In this document: positions 48,578 through 57,972 of the stretch, piece after piece
How positions within the stretch are numbered: position 1 is the first letter of the stretch
Layout: each line of letters opens with the position of its first letter
Assembly (NCBI RefSeq): GCF_016734815.1
Contig: NZ_JAERQF010000021.1
Location: 32,406-96,405 of the forward strand
Source of the DNA: Hymenobacter rubidus
Lineage (GTDB): Bacteria; Bacteroidota; Bacteroidia; Cytophagales; Hymenobacteraceae
DNA: 64,000 nt
Direction: 5' to 3'
Position numbers and translations under genes: made by a program
Notes under the pieces: model-generated
What the model saw: the letters and a program-made list of their open reading frames with translations, nothing else
Told to the model about the DNA's origin: nothing
Databases searched by the model: none

Positions 48578-51097
48578 CTAGCGAATCTGCTGGCCAATGA
48601 TGAAGTGGAAGTGGTTCGGGTCGCGGGCACCGGCGTTGTTCACGCTGGGAATCACCTGGTCGAAGCCGTGGCCAAAGTCAAACCCCAGCAAGCCAAAGGC
48701 CGACATGAAAATGCGGGCGCCAACGCCAGCCGAGCGGTACAGCTTGTAGGGGTTGTAATTGGTGTAGGAATCAAAGGCATTGCCGGCTTCGGCAAAGGCC
48801 AGCACGTACACCGTGGCGGCCGGATTCAGGCTCACCGGGTAGCGCATCTCCAGCACGTACTTGTTGAAGGCAATGCCGCCGGCCTGGTTGGCCTGGGCCG
48901 TGGGGATGGCGAAGGTGGCGCCGGGGTCGTCGTAGCCGCGCAGGCCTACGTAGTCGGTGCCCACCAGGAAGTTGCCGCCGCCGTTATAGCCCAGGCCGGC
49001 GCCGCCCATTTTAAAGCGCTCAAACGGACCAATTTCGCGGTTGGAGTTGTAGCTGCCCAGGTAGCCAAAGTGGGCACGCGTGTTCAGCACCAGCTTGCCC
49101 ACGATGGGCGTAAACCACGAAGCATCGAAAATCCACTTGTGGAATTCTATCCACTGGTTGTTGCTGGGGTGGTCGGGGTTCAGCAGCGAGTATGGCGGCG
49201 TCAGGTTCACGCTCAGGCTCAGCGAAGAGCCCCGGCGCGTGTAAGTCGGGTTGTCAATACTGTTGCGGGCCAGCGTAGTGTTCAGGGTGATGTTGTTGAA
49301 CACCCCCGTAGCGGCACCTGCAATAACCGCGTAGTTCTGCGTCTGGTACTGGCTATACGACAGGGAGTTGCTAAGCGTAAAGTAGTCATCTGGCACCCGC
49401 AGCTGGCGGCCCAGGCCCACCGTGGCACTGTTCACCTTAATAAACTGGTCGTTGGAAGCATCCAGGGCCGCGCCAGTGCGCTGCACGCTGTGGTTTAAGC
49501 TGAAGGAGAACGAATTGGGCCGCCGTCCGCCCAGCCATGGCTCGGTAAATGACAACGAATAAGCCTGGTACTGCACGCCGTTGGCCTGCACGTTCAGGGC
49601 CAGGCGCTGCCCATCACCGGCCGGCACGGGCGTCCAGTTGCGCAACGTCCCGGCTTTGCGCAGCGAGAAGTTATTAAATACCAGGCCCACCGTGCCGATA
49701 AAGCCGGCATAGCCGCCCCATCCACCTGAAAGCGTCACCTGGTCCGAAGGTTTCTCAACTACCGTGTAGTTGATGTCCACGGTACCATCGGCTTGGTTTG
49801 GCACGGGGTTGATGCCGATTTTTTCCGGGTCGAAGTAGCCCAGCGTGGCAATTTCACGCTGTGAGCGAATGAGCAGTTCGCGGTTGAACTTGTCGCCGGG
49901 CAGCGTGCGCAGGGTGCGGCGCAGCACGTGGTCGCTGGTTTTGGTATTGCCCGCAATGTTGATGTCCTTGATGTGCGCCTGCACACCCTCGTTCAAGCGC
50001 ATCTCGATGTCGATGGAATCGCCTTCAACCTTGGTTTCGACGGGGTCGATGGTAAAAAACAGGTACCCATCGTTCAGGTACAGCGATGATATATCCTGCC
50101 CGGTAGGATTGTAGTTCAGGCGCTTATCCAGGGTTTCTTTGCTATATGGGCTGCCAGATTTAATACCCAGCACATTAGCCAATGTTTTGTCGTCGTAGAG
50201 GTAGTTGCCGCTCCAGGTAATGTGGCGGAAATAGTATTTTCGCCCTTCGTCTATCTTAATGCGCAGCGCCAAGCCTTGGTCATCCCGAATTAAGGTATCG
50301 CTCACAACGGCAGCATCACGGTAGCCTTCGCCGTTGTAAAACTCCACGAGTTTCTTCTTGTCCTCTTCGTACTCACTGCGCTGGAACTTACCCGCAGTCA
50401 GGAATTTATACGGCTTGCGCTCCTTGGTTTTTTTCAGTTTACCTTTGAGTTTACGGTCTGTGAAGGCCTTGTTGCCTTCAAAGGCAATGTCGTGAATGCG
50501 GATTTTGGAGCCTTTGTCCACATCGATGCGCACGGCCACACTATTGGCCAAAGCCGAATCGGCTACCTGCACAATATTCACTTTGGCATCTAGGTAGCCT
50601 TTGTTCACAAAGAACTTACGCACCTGGGTCCGCGTGTTGTTTACCAATGCATCGGTCACCACCTTGCCCCGAATCAGGGAAATTTTCTTGGTCAGGTCTT
50701 CCGTCTGGCCTTTACGAATGCCCGTGAAGGTAAATTTCGACAAGCGAGGGCGTTCCTTCAGGTTATAGTCCAGAAAAATTTTGTTGCCTTCCGTACGGGC
50801 AATGGTCACGCTCACGTCACCCAAAATGCCTTGGGCCCACAGTTTGCGAATGGATTTGCCAATTTCTTCGCCCGGCACCATAATAGGGTCGCCTACCCGC
50901 AGGCCCGTCAGGCTGATGAGGGTATTGGGGTCGAGGTAGCGAGCGCCGCTCACGGTAATGCCACCCAACTCGTACTTCTTGGGCTCATCGGCTCCGCCGG
51001 AAACGGCCTGTTGCGCTTGCGCTGGCCGGCTTACCAAGCCACCAAGCACCGCTAAAACCAGGACACACCTTACAAATAAACTACGCACAATAAGCAT
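48578..51097 (-). CDS. bamA: Outer membrane protein assembly factor BamA
   Basis: 839 residues. Signal peptide (VRCVLVLAVLGGLVSRPAQA). Five POTRA domains should occupy about 40-460: visible units include KYELGGITVSGARYLDPNTL, FTGIRKGQTEDLTKKISLIR, IHDIAFEGNKAFTDRKLKG, RHITWSGNYLYDDKTLANVL and IKDINIAGNTKTSDHVLRR. The 16-stranded barrel follows, with the family motif GVGARIFMSAFGLLGFDFGH near the end. BamA inserts barrel proteins into the outer membrane. uppS ends 10 nt upstream of the ATG, so the two are in one operon. Confidence 0.95.
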   Translation of the reverse strand: MLIVRSLFVRCVLVLAVLGGLVSRPAQAQQAVSGGADEPKKYELGGITVSGARYLDPNTLISLTGLRVGDPIMVPGEEIGKSIRKLWAQGILGDVSVTIARTEGNKIFLDYNLKERPRLSKFTFTGIRKGQTEDLTKKISLIRGKVVTDALVNNTRTQVRKFFVNKGYLDAKVNIVQVADSALANSVAVRIDVDKGSKIRIHDIAFEGNKAFTDRKLKGKLKKTKERKPYKFLTAGKFQRSEYEEDKKKLVEFYNGEGYRDAAVVSDTLIRDDQGLALRIKIDEGRKYYFRHITWSGNYLYDDKTLANVLGIKSGSPYSKETLDKRLNYNPTGQDISSLYLNDGYLFFTIDPVETKVEGDSIDIEMRLNEGVQAHIKDINIAGNTKTSDHVLRRTLRTLPGDKFNRELLIRSQREIATLGYFDPEKIGINPVPNQADGTVDINYTVVEKPSDQVTLSGGWGGYAGFIGTVGLVFNNFSLRKAGTLRNWTPVPAGDGQRLALNVQANGVQYQAYSLSFTEPWLGGRRPNSFSFSLNHSVQRTGAALDASNDQFIKVNSATVGLGRQLRVPDDYFTLSNSLSYSQYQTQNYAVIAGAATGVFNNITLNTTLARNSIDNPTYTRRGSSLSLSVNLTPPYSLLNPDHPSNNQWIEFHKWIFDASWFTPIVGKLVLNTRAHFGYLGSYNSNREIGPFERFKMGGAGLGYNGGGNFLVGTDYVGLRGYDDPGATFAIPTAQANQAGGIAFNKYVLEMRYPVSLNPAATVYVLAFAEAGNAFDSYTNYNPYKLYRSAGVGARIFMSAFGLLGFDFGHGFDQVIPSVNNAGARDPNHFHFIIGQQIR

Positions 51098-51106
51098 TAC
51101 AAAGAG

Positions 51107-51853
51107 TTAAGATACAGTGATTTGCTCACTGGTTTTGCCAAATCGCCGCTCGCGGCGCTGGTAAGCCCGAATGGCCTCCCGGAAATGCTGCTTCCGAAAA
51201 TCCGGCCACAGCAAATCGGTAATATATAGCTCGGTATAAGCCAGTTGCCACAACAAAAAGTTACTGATGCGCTGTTCGCCACTGGTCCGTATCAGCAGTT
51301 CAGGGTCGGGCATTCCCGCCGTAGCCAGGTAGCTTGCCACCGTAGTTTCTTTCACATCGGCGGGTTGGAGCTGGCCGCTGGCCACGTCGGCCGCTAAGCG
51401 CTTCGCGGCCTGGGTCAAGTCCCAGCGGCCGCTGTAGCTCAGGGCCAGCACCAGCGTCATGCGGTTGCCCTCCTTGGTTAGCTCCTGGGCTTCGGCCAGC
51501 TCGCGCTGGCAGTTTTTCGGCAGGGTGCTGATGTCGCCGATAGCCTCCAGCCGAATGCTGTTTTTAAGCAGCGTGGCCGTCTCCTGCCTGATGGTATGTA
51601 CCAGCAACTGCATCAGCGCCATCACCTCTAGCGCGGGCCGGTTCCAATTTTCGGTCGAAAACGCGTACAGCGTCAGGTACTGCACCCCCAGCTCGGCGGC
51701 GACCTCCACGGTTTCGCGCACTGCCGTGATGGCACTCTGATGCCCGAACACGCGCAGTCCGCCCCGCTGCTTGGCCCAGCGTCCGTTACCGTCCATGATA
51801 ACAGCCACATGGGCGGGAATATTCTGAGTATCTATTTCGGCGTTGCCGGTCAT
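51107..51853 (-). CDS. uppS: Isoprenyl transferase (undecaprenyl diphosphate synthase)
   Basis: The 248-residue cis-prenyltransferase makes the C55 lipid carrier for peptidoglycan and surface glycans. Motifs: HVAVIMDGNGRWAKQRG with the catalytic Asp, YLTLYAFSTENWNRP, ALSYSGRWDLTQA, PDPELLIRTSGEQRISNFLL and WPDFRKQHFREAI. The length is standard. First of a uppS-bamA-ompH-ompH unit that couples lipid-carrier supply with envelope assembly. Confidence 0.96.
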   Translation of the reverse strand: MTGNAEIDTQNIPAHVAVIMDGNGRWAKQRGGLRVFGHQSAITAVRETVEVAAELGVQYLTLYAFSTENWNRPALEVMALMQLLVHTIRQETATLLKNSIRLEAIGDISTLPKNCQRELAEAQELTKEGNRMTLVLALSYSGRWDLTQAAKRLAADVASGQLQPADVKETTVASYLATAGMPDPELLIRTSGEQRISNFLLWQLAYTELYITDLLWPDFRKQHFREAIRAYQRRERRFGKTSEQITVS

Positions 51854-51983
51854 CCTTACGGTTTCTCTAAAAGAGGTCGCAAGTTACGGAAATGGTTGCA
51901 TTTAGCACCCAAACACCGTTCAAGCCCCTGCCGCTGGCCAGCACTCTGCCTTCCACCACATCCAACTTTTTATACCCAAGCTG

Positions 51984-52736
51984 CTATTTTAGCAGCTTAA
52001 CGTTCTTCTTGTACAAGTCAGGGCACCGTATTTTGAAGAAAGTGTACGACAGGCTAACGCCACTATAATAGTACCAATCTTTGTCGTTTGGGTTCACCAG
52101 CAACGGGTCTTGGTCGGAAAGATGGTCAAGCTCGTCGGTAAATGTTTTGCGGACTCCAACTTCCAACCCCAGATTAATGTGCTCTGACAAGGCATATTTT
52201 AAACCCGTGCCGGCCGGAATGGATATTTCCAGTATGCTGCCCTTGCGATTAAAAGACTGTAGCGCATTGTTATTGCTCACAGTAGTCGTGTTGGCATAAA
52301 ACACGGCCAAGCCGGCAAATAGATAAGGCGTAAAATGCACTTTATCGGTTCGATAGTGGTAGTCCATGAAATTGTACTCCACTGCCCCTGACGCCTCTGC
52401 CACACTGCCCTTGGTATTGGCTTGCCGGTAGGCCTGAAGCGGAGGCACGCTTCCATTCACTCCGTTTACGTTCCCATCATCGGCCCGCAGAAAGCCGGCC
52501 ATAACAGCGGCGCGCAACGTGATGGGTACCGAGACGTCCTTGCGGTAAAAGGCCGTGAAAGCCGGGCGGCTGTTTTGCAATTGGAACTCAGGCGAAATTT
52601 CTCCCCGGTAATTGGTAGCTCCAATGCCAATGCCCAGCTCGCTGGTGTTCTGGGCGTTGGCAGTTGCGCAAAAAAACGCACTCCCCGCCTGCAAGCTGCA
52701 AACGAGGAGTGCGCGGTAAAAACTTGAATTTATCAT
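51984..52736 (-). CDS. DUF6089-like outer membrane beta-barrel protein (first)
   Basis: 250 residues. The signal peptide includes LLVCSLQAGSAFFCATANAQ. The mature protein begins TSELGIGIGATNYRGEISPE, a family-typical start, and continues as a barrel (HYRTDKVHFTPYLFAGLAVF, YALSEHINLGLEVGVRKTFT, DWYYYSGVSLSYTFFKIRCP). The phrase G-x-G-x-x-x-Y-x-G-x-I/D with a later R-K-T-F-T-D is shared with the neighbouring paralogue. The protein group lies next to bamA and uppS in many Bacteroidota, so a link to outer-membrane assembly or T9SS is likely but unproven. Confidence 0.8.
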   Translation of the reverse strand: MINSSFYRALLVCSLQAGSAFFCATANAQNTSELGIGIGATNYRGEISPEFQLQNSRPAFTAFYRKDVSVPITLRAAVMAGFLRADDGNVNGVNGSVPPLQAYRQANTKGSVAEASGAVEYNFMDYHYRTDKVHFTPYLFAGLAVFYANTTTVSNNNALQSFNRKGSILEISIPAGTGLKYALSEHINLGLEVGVRKTFTDELDHLSDQDPLLVNPNDKDWYYYSGVSLSYTFFKIRCPDLYKKNVKLLK

Positions 52737-52787
52737 CTAGACTAAACTGGCTGCTGAAATGTGGATGGCTCAGCCAGTGGCCGCTGG

Positions 52788-53708
52788 CTAGCGGAATTTC
52801 GGGTTCTTGATTTTTGGCGTCAAGATGTAGTTCAGCGTTACGCCCGTAACGATGTACCAGTCGGTTTTATTGCCGGCATCACCGCGCTGTTCGCCTGCAT
52901 TCGTGAAGCCGGGGTATCCCCCCTTGCCTTCGAGTAAGCTCTTGGTGATGTCGTGGCCAAAATAAGTTGCTGCACCAGGGGCCAAAGAAGATACAGGGGC
53001 ATATTTGCCGCCTACGTCGTCGATGTAGTCGGTGAAGGTCTTGCGCCAGCCAATTTCTAAGCTAGCGTCAAAGTTTCGGTTGATGCGGTAGCGAATGCCA
53101 CCACCAAAGGGGATGGAAATTTGCGTCTTGCTGTAAGCAGTAGCCTGACCTTCCGTTTTCAAGGGCTGAAGGTCAATAAATTGCCCATTGGTTAGCCCCG
53201 AAGCTGGTGATGCACCACGAACTTCGCCTTTCGGGTTGTTGTAGAAACCCGCTACGCCAGCAAATACATACGGCACAAAGTCCGGACGCTTGAGGTAGTT
53301 GTTGCGGTTTTCGATAAGGTCGACAATCACAACACCGGAAGCTTCGAACAGGTCATTCCGGAAGTTCATGTTGCGGTTGTTTCGAAAACGGCCATTCGGG
53401 TCGTTCGCATCAGCTGCCAAGGCGTCATCGCCGGAGATGCGGCCGTACATCAGGCCGAAGCGGCCCGAAACACGAGGGAAGAAGCGGCGGGTAATTGATA
53501 CGCCAGCGCCGGCACGGGTAGCGCCAGGACGCAAGCTGGTGAAGCTGGTCGTTGGCGTTACGTCACCGAAATAGTTCATGGCGTTCAGGCTGAAACCCAC
53601 GGAATTATATTGCTTCCGCTTGCTGAACTGTTGGGCATCTGCTTCCGGCGTAGCCATTAGGGCCAGGCCGAGCACAAAGGCCGTAGAATACGTGAAAATA
53701 TTTTTCAT
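52788..53708 (-). CDS. DUF6089-like outer membrane beta-barrel protein (second)
   Basis: 306 residues from the ATG at 53708, with a signal peptide (IFTYSTAFVLGLALMATPEA) and a barrel that starts YNSVGFSLNAMNYFGDVTPT. Shared elements with the paralogue downstream are the start strand, FVPYVFAGVAGFYNNPKGEV, RYRINRNFDASLEIGWRKTF and the end DWYIVTGVTLNYILTPK. It looks like a tandem duplicate. An exact TACTTTTG -7 box lies 73 nt upstream. The frame further upstream (to 53783) contains no plausible start. Confidence 0.82.
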   Translation of the reverse strand: MKNIFTYSTAFVLGLALMATPEADAQQFSKRKQYNSVGFSLNAMNYFGDVTPTTSFTSLRPGATRAGAGVSITRRFFPRVSGRFGLMYGRISGDDALAADANDPNGRFRNNRNMNFRNDLFEASGVVIVDLIENRNNYLKRPDFVPYVFAGVAGFYNNPKGEVRGASPASGLTNGQFIDLQPLKTEGQATAYSKTQISIPFGGGIRYRINRNFDASLEIGWRKTFTDYIDDVGGKYAPVSSLAPGAATYFGHDITKSLLEGKGGYPGFTNAGEQRGDAGNKTDWYIVTGVTLNYILTPKIKNPKFR

Positions 53709-53780
53709 AAGGCAACGAGTATGATGATGCGATGGTAAGTGGTGAAGCCAGTGCAGGAAATGCGCAGTTTCAGACGAAGA

Positions 53781-53788
53781 CAAAAGTA
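53781..53788 (-). promoter_or_regulatory. Bacteroidota -7 box for the DUF6089-like pair
   Basis: TACTTTTG on the minus strand, exact match to TAnnTTTG, 72 nt before the ATG at 53708. -33 not clear. Confidence 0.5.
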
Positions 53789-53846
53789 GGCGTTATTGGG
53801 AACTAAAAAAATTTTGGCAAATCTTTTAAGAGAAAAACTTTAACTG

Positions 53847-54740
53847 TTATATCTGAATTCCCGCCGGATTGCGACGGTCCAGACCCCAATTTAGTTTACT
53901 GCGCAAGGTACTGAGGAAGTTAACGTGATTGAGTTTTACGAGCCGAGCATAGAAAGTTTCGCGGCGAACGGCAATCTGGACGGAAGCATCGACGGGTAGC
54001 GAGCGGGAATCGAGCGAAAGCATGTAGCTGGTGCTACGGCCTTCTATCTCGAAGGAAATGACGCTTTGGTCGGACACCACCAATGGACGCACATTCAGAT
54101 TGTGGGGACATACGGGAGCAATAATAAAATTGTTTGTCTGGGGAAGCATTACCGGGCCACCGCAGCTGAGCGAATAGCCTGTGGAGCCCGTGGGCGTGGC
54201 CACTACCAAGCCGTCGGCCCAATAAGAATTCAGGTATTCGCCATCGATATAGGTGTGCACAACAATCATGGATGAAGTATCGCGCTTGAGGACGCTGAAT
54301 TCGTTGAGGCCAAAATTGAGGCTGCCGAAAACGTCGGGGTCGGTATCGACACGAATCAGGCTGCGGTCTTCGATGGTGAAATGGCCTTTGTAGAGGGCAT
54401 CGATGGCTTGGGTGATGCGGTCGGGGGTGACGGTGGCCAAGAAGCCCAGGCGGCCGGTATGAATGCCGAGAATGGGAATTTGGAGGCTGCCGACGTAGGT
54501 AACAGTGTCGAGCAGGGTGCCGTCGCCGCCGATGCTGAGCACGTATTGGACGCCGCGCAGGGAGTCGCCGCGCCGGAACTCGGTGGTGCCCTCGGGCAGG
54601 CGCAGGCGGTTGTCGAGGAAGGTGCGAAAGGCTTCGCCGATGCGCACTTCGGCCCGGCGAGCGGCCAGGTCGTCGAGCAGGGCCTGAATGGCCGGGGCCG
54701 CCTCATCGTCGAAGGGCTTGCCGAGAATGGCGATTTTCAT
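53847..54740 (-). CDS. nadK: NAD kinase
   Basis: The 297-residue enzyme phosphorylates NAD to NADP. From the ATG at 54740 it begins MKIAILGKPFDDEAAPAIQA. The signature GGDGTLLDTVTYVGSLQIPI is the GGDG motif; LNEFSVLKRDTSSMIVVHTY and YWADGLVVATPTGSTGYSLS contain the Asn-Glu and the second substrate loop. The family member is monodomain. Between the TamA-like gene and the DUF6089 pair, all in one direction. Confidence 0.95.
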   Translation of the reverse strand: MKIAILGKPFDDEAAPAIQALLDDLAARRAEVRIGEAFRTFLDNRLRLPEGTTEFRRGDSLRGVQYVLSIGGDGTLLDTVTYVGSLQIPILGIHTGRLGFLATVTPDRITQAIDALYKGHFTIEDRSLIRVDTDPDVFGSLNFGLNEFSVLKRDTSSMIVVHTYIDGEYLNSYWADGLVVATPTGSTGYSLSCGGPVMLPQTNNFIIAPVCPHNLNVRPLVVSDQSVISFEIEGRSTSYMLSLDSRSLPVDASVQIAVRRETFYARLVKLNHVNFLSTLRSKLNWGLDRRNPAGIQI

Positions 54741-54818
54741 GCGGACAGGGAAGCAGTATGCGGAGCAAAATGTGCGATTACGCAACAATTAAACAATCAG
54801 GGGGCAGTGCGGGGGCCG

Positions 54819-56279
54819 TCAAATAGGGAATTCGGCTCGAAAGAAATAGCCGGTTTGGCCTAATCCGTTGAGCGTGTATTCTGCCGTAAACACCCGGTCG
54901 TAGTACGTGACGAGGTGCAGGCCGAGACCTACGGCGCTGAGCAATTGATTGGGAAGCTTATTTTGGGGCAACGGGTGGGGGGCTACCACATAGCCGGCAT
55001 CGGCAAAGATATTGAGGTAGAGTGCGAGCGGTACGGTATTGATTTTGGGATTGTCGATGGCGGCGAGGCGAATGGCCTGCGGGCGGAGCAGTGAATAGGA
55101 AACGCCTTGCTGCACCAGGCCGTAATGACGGCCGTCGACAACGTACTCGTCGTAGCCCCGCACGAGGTCGTTGTAGCCCAACGCCCGGGAATCAGCATAG
55201 GCCTGGCCACGCGTGAGCCGGGTCTGGCCATTGAGGCCGATGCTGTAATAAAATTTTCGCCCTAGCGCTAAATAACGGGCGTAGCTCAGGTGCAGCGTAG
55301 TGAGGCTGGGGGTGTTGCCGTCCAGGAAAACGCGGTGCGTGAGCTGGGCCTGGGCGTAGTGGCCGGTGAGGGGGTAAGCAAATGTGTTGCGCTGGTTGCG
55401 GGTGCTGGTGAGGGAGAAATCGAGGAACTCGCGGGTGGTGCGGCCCAGGAAATAGGCGGGGTTATAATAATTAACGGAGTCGCTAATCTGCTCGCGGTGA
55501 TAGGACACGTCAACGGCCGTGAGAAACTGAACGGTGTGGCGGAAGCGTAGCCCGGCCGTGGTGTAGAACCGCTGAATCGGAAATTCCTCGTCGGCACGGA
55601 AGGGCTTGAGGCGGTCGGCCAGGGTAATATAGTCCAGCGAATGGCTTTGGTAGAAAGACCCGCCTACGCCAAAGCCTAGGCGGCGGTAGCGCCCCAGGCC
55701 GGGCGCTTCGTAGAACAGCTCGTATTTGCGGTTGAAGCCCAATTGGAGGTTGCCGATAAGCTGCTCGTTGCGGCCCCGAAAGTTATTCCGGACCACATGC
55801 AGGCCATAATCGACGCGGCGCCAGCGGTCGGAGCGGTCGAGCCAGGAGCGCAAATTGCGGTCGGCCAGCGAAAGGATGGGCACGGGAAAAGTGTACCACC
55901 GCTCCTGCACGCCAAACACAATGAGCAGGCGCCCGCTACTTTCGCAACTGGACTGCACCACCACGGCGTGAAATAGCTGCAGGTTGAACATGCGGCGGCG
56001 GTTGGCTTCGAGGCGGGCAGGAAGGTCGGCGAGGGAAAGGGTATCGCCTTCGTGAAAATCCAATTCGGCCCGCAGGATACGCTCTTTGGTCACGGCGTTG
56101 CCCACAAACAGAATGGTGCCAACGGCTGCCCGCTCCACGCCGGGGCAGGCCACTACGCGCACAAGCGTGTCGGAAGGAGCCACCACGGGGCGGAGGTGGC
56201 GCGGCAGCGTATCGGTGGGCGCCTGGCCAACCCATGCGCTGGCCAATAGCACCCGCAAGGCAAGTAGAATCCCTAACAC
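54819..56279 (-). CDS. BamA/TamA-like outer membrane protein with one POTRA
   Basis: 486 residues. A short hydrophobic start (ILLALRVLLASAWVGQA) is followed by a single POTRA-like unit at about 48-130 (GTILFVGNAVTKERILRAEL, ANRRRMFNLQLFHAVVVQ) and a barrel with WYTFPVPILSLADRNLRSWL, GLHVVRNNFRGRNEQLIGNL, NRKYELFYEAPGLGRYRRLG and a C-terminal aromatic strand. It is shorter than BamA and probably a small Omp85 member for a special cargo. The start is GTG. The CBS gene ends about 6 nt upstream. Confidence 0.8.
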   Translation of the reverse strand: MLGILLALRVLLASAWVGQAPTDTLPRHLRPVVAPSDTLVRVVACPGVERAAVGTILFVGNAVTKERILRAELDFHEGDTLSLADLPARLEANRRRMFNLQLFHAVVVQSSCESSGRLLIVFGVQERWYTFPVPILSLADRNLRSWLDRSDRWRRVDYGLHVVRNNFRGRNEQLIGNLQLGFNRKYELFYEAPGLGRYRRLGFGVGGSFYQSHSLDYITLADRLKPFRADEEFPIQRFYTTAGLRFRHTVQFLTAVDVSYHREQISDSVNYYNPAYFLGRTTREFLDFSLTSTRNQRNTFAYPLTGHYAQAQLTHRVFLDGNTPSLTTLHLSYARYLALGRKFYYSIGLNGQTRLTRGQAYADSRALGYNDLVRGYDEYVVDGRHYGLVQQGVSYSLLRPQAIRLAAIDNPKINTVPLALYLNIFADAGYVVAPHPLPQNKLPNQLLSAVGLGLHLVTYYDRVFTAEYTLNGLGQTGYFFRAEFPI

Positions 56280-56285
56280 CCGCTT

Positions 56286-56960
56286 TTATACACTCAGGTA
56301 CCGCAGCAGGGCATCGTAGCGCTCCTGCTCGTCTTCGCTGGCGACGGCGGTGCCGCTAAACTGGGCCGTTACGACGAAACCAAACCGCTCCAGCGTGGCC
56401 GTAATACGGGACAGGTTGTCCGTGTTCAGCTTCAAGGTGAGGCGGATGCGGTAGGGGTCGATTTCGTCCTGCGCCACGAGCGCACTCATGATTTTGGCGT
56501 TGTTTTCCTCCACGTAGCGGCTGATTTGGGTGAGCGAATAGTCGCGCTCCTCCATGGTGAGGACGATGATGCCGCCCTGCCCACCGGCCGGCTGCTGCCC
56601 AAAAGCAGCCAGTGCATCGGCAATGGTGACGACGCCGGCGTACTCGTGGCGCTCGTCCACCACGGGCACCAATTGAATCTTGTTTTCGATAGCCAGCTCC
56701 ATCACGCGGTAGAAGTGCTGGTCGGGGCGCACGTAGGCTTCGGTATAGCCCAGCGGAAGCTCTGAAAGCAGCGTTTCGGGGTCGTCGAAGTCGGCCAGGT
56801 CGGCTTCGGTGACGAGGCCGCGGTACTGCCTATTGTTGAGCACGGGCAACTGGGCCACGTGAAACTCATCGAGCCAGCGCGCCGCTTTGCCCGCTGAATC
56901 GGTGCCTTTCAGGGGCGGAATCATTTCATTGAGTAAGTCTTCGGCGAGCAGGGCGGGCAT
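56286..56960 (-). CDS. CBS domain protein with ACT-like C terminus
   Basis: 224 residues. Two CBS units occupy about 1-140 (LNEMIPPLKGTDSAGKAARW, VLNNRQYRGLVTEADL, QLVPVVDERHEYAGVVTIAD), ending in an alpha-helix. The C-terminal 80 residues are ACT-like (GGIIVLTMEERDYSLTQISR, ENNAKIMSALVAQDE, RIRLTLKLNTDNLSRITATL). It should bind an adenosine nucleotide or amino acid and regulate a partner. The same gene lies beside nadK and uppS in many Bacteroidota. The gene order suggests co-transcription with the TamA-like gene. Confidence 0.85.
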   Translation of the reverse strand: MPALLAEDLLNEMIPPLKGTDSAGKAARWLDEFHVAQLPVLNNRQYRGLVTEADLADFDDPETLLSELPLGYTEAYVRPDQHFYRVMELAIENKIQLVPVVDERHEYAGVVTIADALAAFGQQPAGGQGGIIVLTMEERDYSLTQISRYVEENNAKIMSALVAQDEIDPYRIRLTLKLNTDNLSRITATLERFGFVVTAQFSGTAVASEDEQERYDALLRYLSV

Positions 56961-57097
56961 ATGCTTAATTACTTAATGATGGAGTATAACGGCGGAATTT
57001 GGTGGAAGAATTTGCTGGAAGAAATAAAATAAAACAGCACCGGGTGAGGTGATAGAACAGTGAACAACAATCGGGCCGGCCAAATGATATCGGCTGT

Positions 57098-57880
57098 TTA
57101 GGCGGCAACGGCTGGCGTGGCCTCGGTAATACGCAAAAACCGACGCAGGTAGCCATTGAAGCCCGCGGGGCGCTCCATCATGGGCGCGTGGCCGCAGTGG
57201 TCGAGGAACCGCAGCTCGGCGTGGGGCAGCAGCCGGGCAAACTCGTGGGCCACGGGGGGAGGCGTGATGGTATCGTTCAGGCCCCAGACCAGCAGCGTGG
57301 GCACGGTAATTTTCCCCAATTCCTTGCTGAGATTGTGGCGCTGGGCCGAGCGCGCAATGGCAATGATGCGCAGGCACTTGGCGTTGGAATTGGTGATGTT
57401 AAACACCTCGTCCACCAATTCCTGCGTGGCTACTTTGGGGTCGTAAAATGTGTAGCCGACTCGTTCCTGCACGTAGGCGTAGTTGCCGCGCTTGGGAAAG
57501 GAGCCGCCCATGCTGTCTTCGAACAGGCCACTGCTGCCGGTGAGGACCAGGCGGCTGACACGGCCGGCATTCTTAAGGGTGTACACCAGCGCAATGTGGC
57601 CGCCCAGCGAGTTGCCCAGCACGGTGAAAGCCGGGGGCAGCCGGAGCGCCGTGACAAAGCCTTCGACATAGGTAACCAAGCCGGGCACGCCCGCTTGCGT
57701 GAGGGGCATGTCGTAGACGGGCAGCAGCGGAATAATGACCCGGTAATCGGCCGAAAACTCGTCCACTACGTCCTGCCAATTGCTGAGCGCGCCGAACAGG
57801 CCGTGCAGCAGCAGCAGCACCGGGCCCTGGCCTTCGTCTACGTACTCGTACCCTTGCTGGTGTTGGCGGCGCAGTTCCAT
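57098..57880 (-). CDS. Alpha/beta hydrolase
   Basis: 260 residues with an alpha/beta hydrolase fold. The oxyanion turn is LLLLHGLFGALSNWQDVVDE, the nucleophile Ser is in TVLGNSLGGHIALVY, the acid in VWGLNDTITPPPVAHEFARL, and the His in LDHCGHAPMMERPAGF. The lid region includes FEDSMGGSFPKRGNYAYVQE. Many members of this group cleave C-C or ester bonds of aromatic or short acyl compounds; the substrate is not clear. It is an isolated gene next to pabA. Confidence 0.88.
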   Translation of the reverse strand: MELRRQHQQGYEYVDEGQGPVLLLLHGLFGALSNWQDVVDEFSADYRVIIPLLPVYDMPLTQAGVPGLVTYVEGFVTALRLPPAFTVLGNSLGGHIALVYTLKNAGRVSRLVLTGSSGLFEDSMGGSFPKRGNYAYVQERVGYTFYDPKVATQELVDEVFNITNSNAKCLRIIAIARSAQRHNLSKELGKITVPTLLVWGLNDTITPPPVAHEFARLLPHAELRFLDHCGHAPMMERPAGFNGYLRRFLRITEATPAVAA

Positions 57881-57972
57881 GTGTCGTTGTCGGTTGCAGG
57901 CGGTGAATTGCAGGCCGTTGCGGAATGTTTAGGAATGCCACTCATCAACCGACCGCCAGCAACCCACAACCA

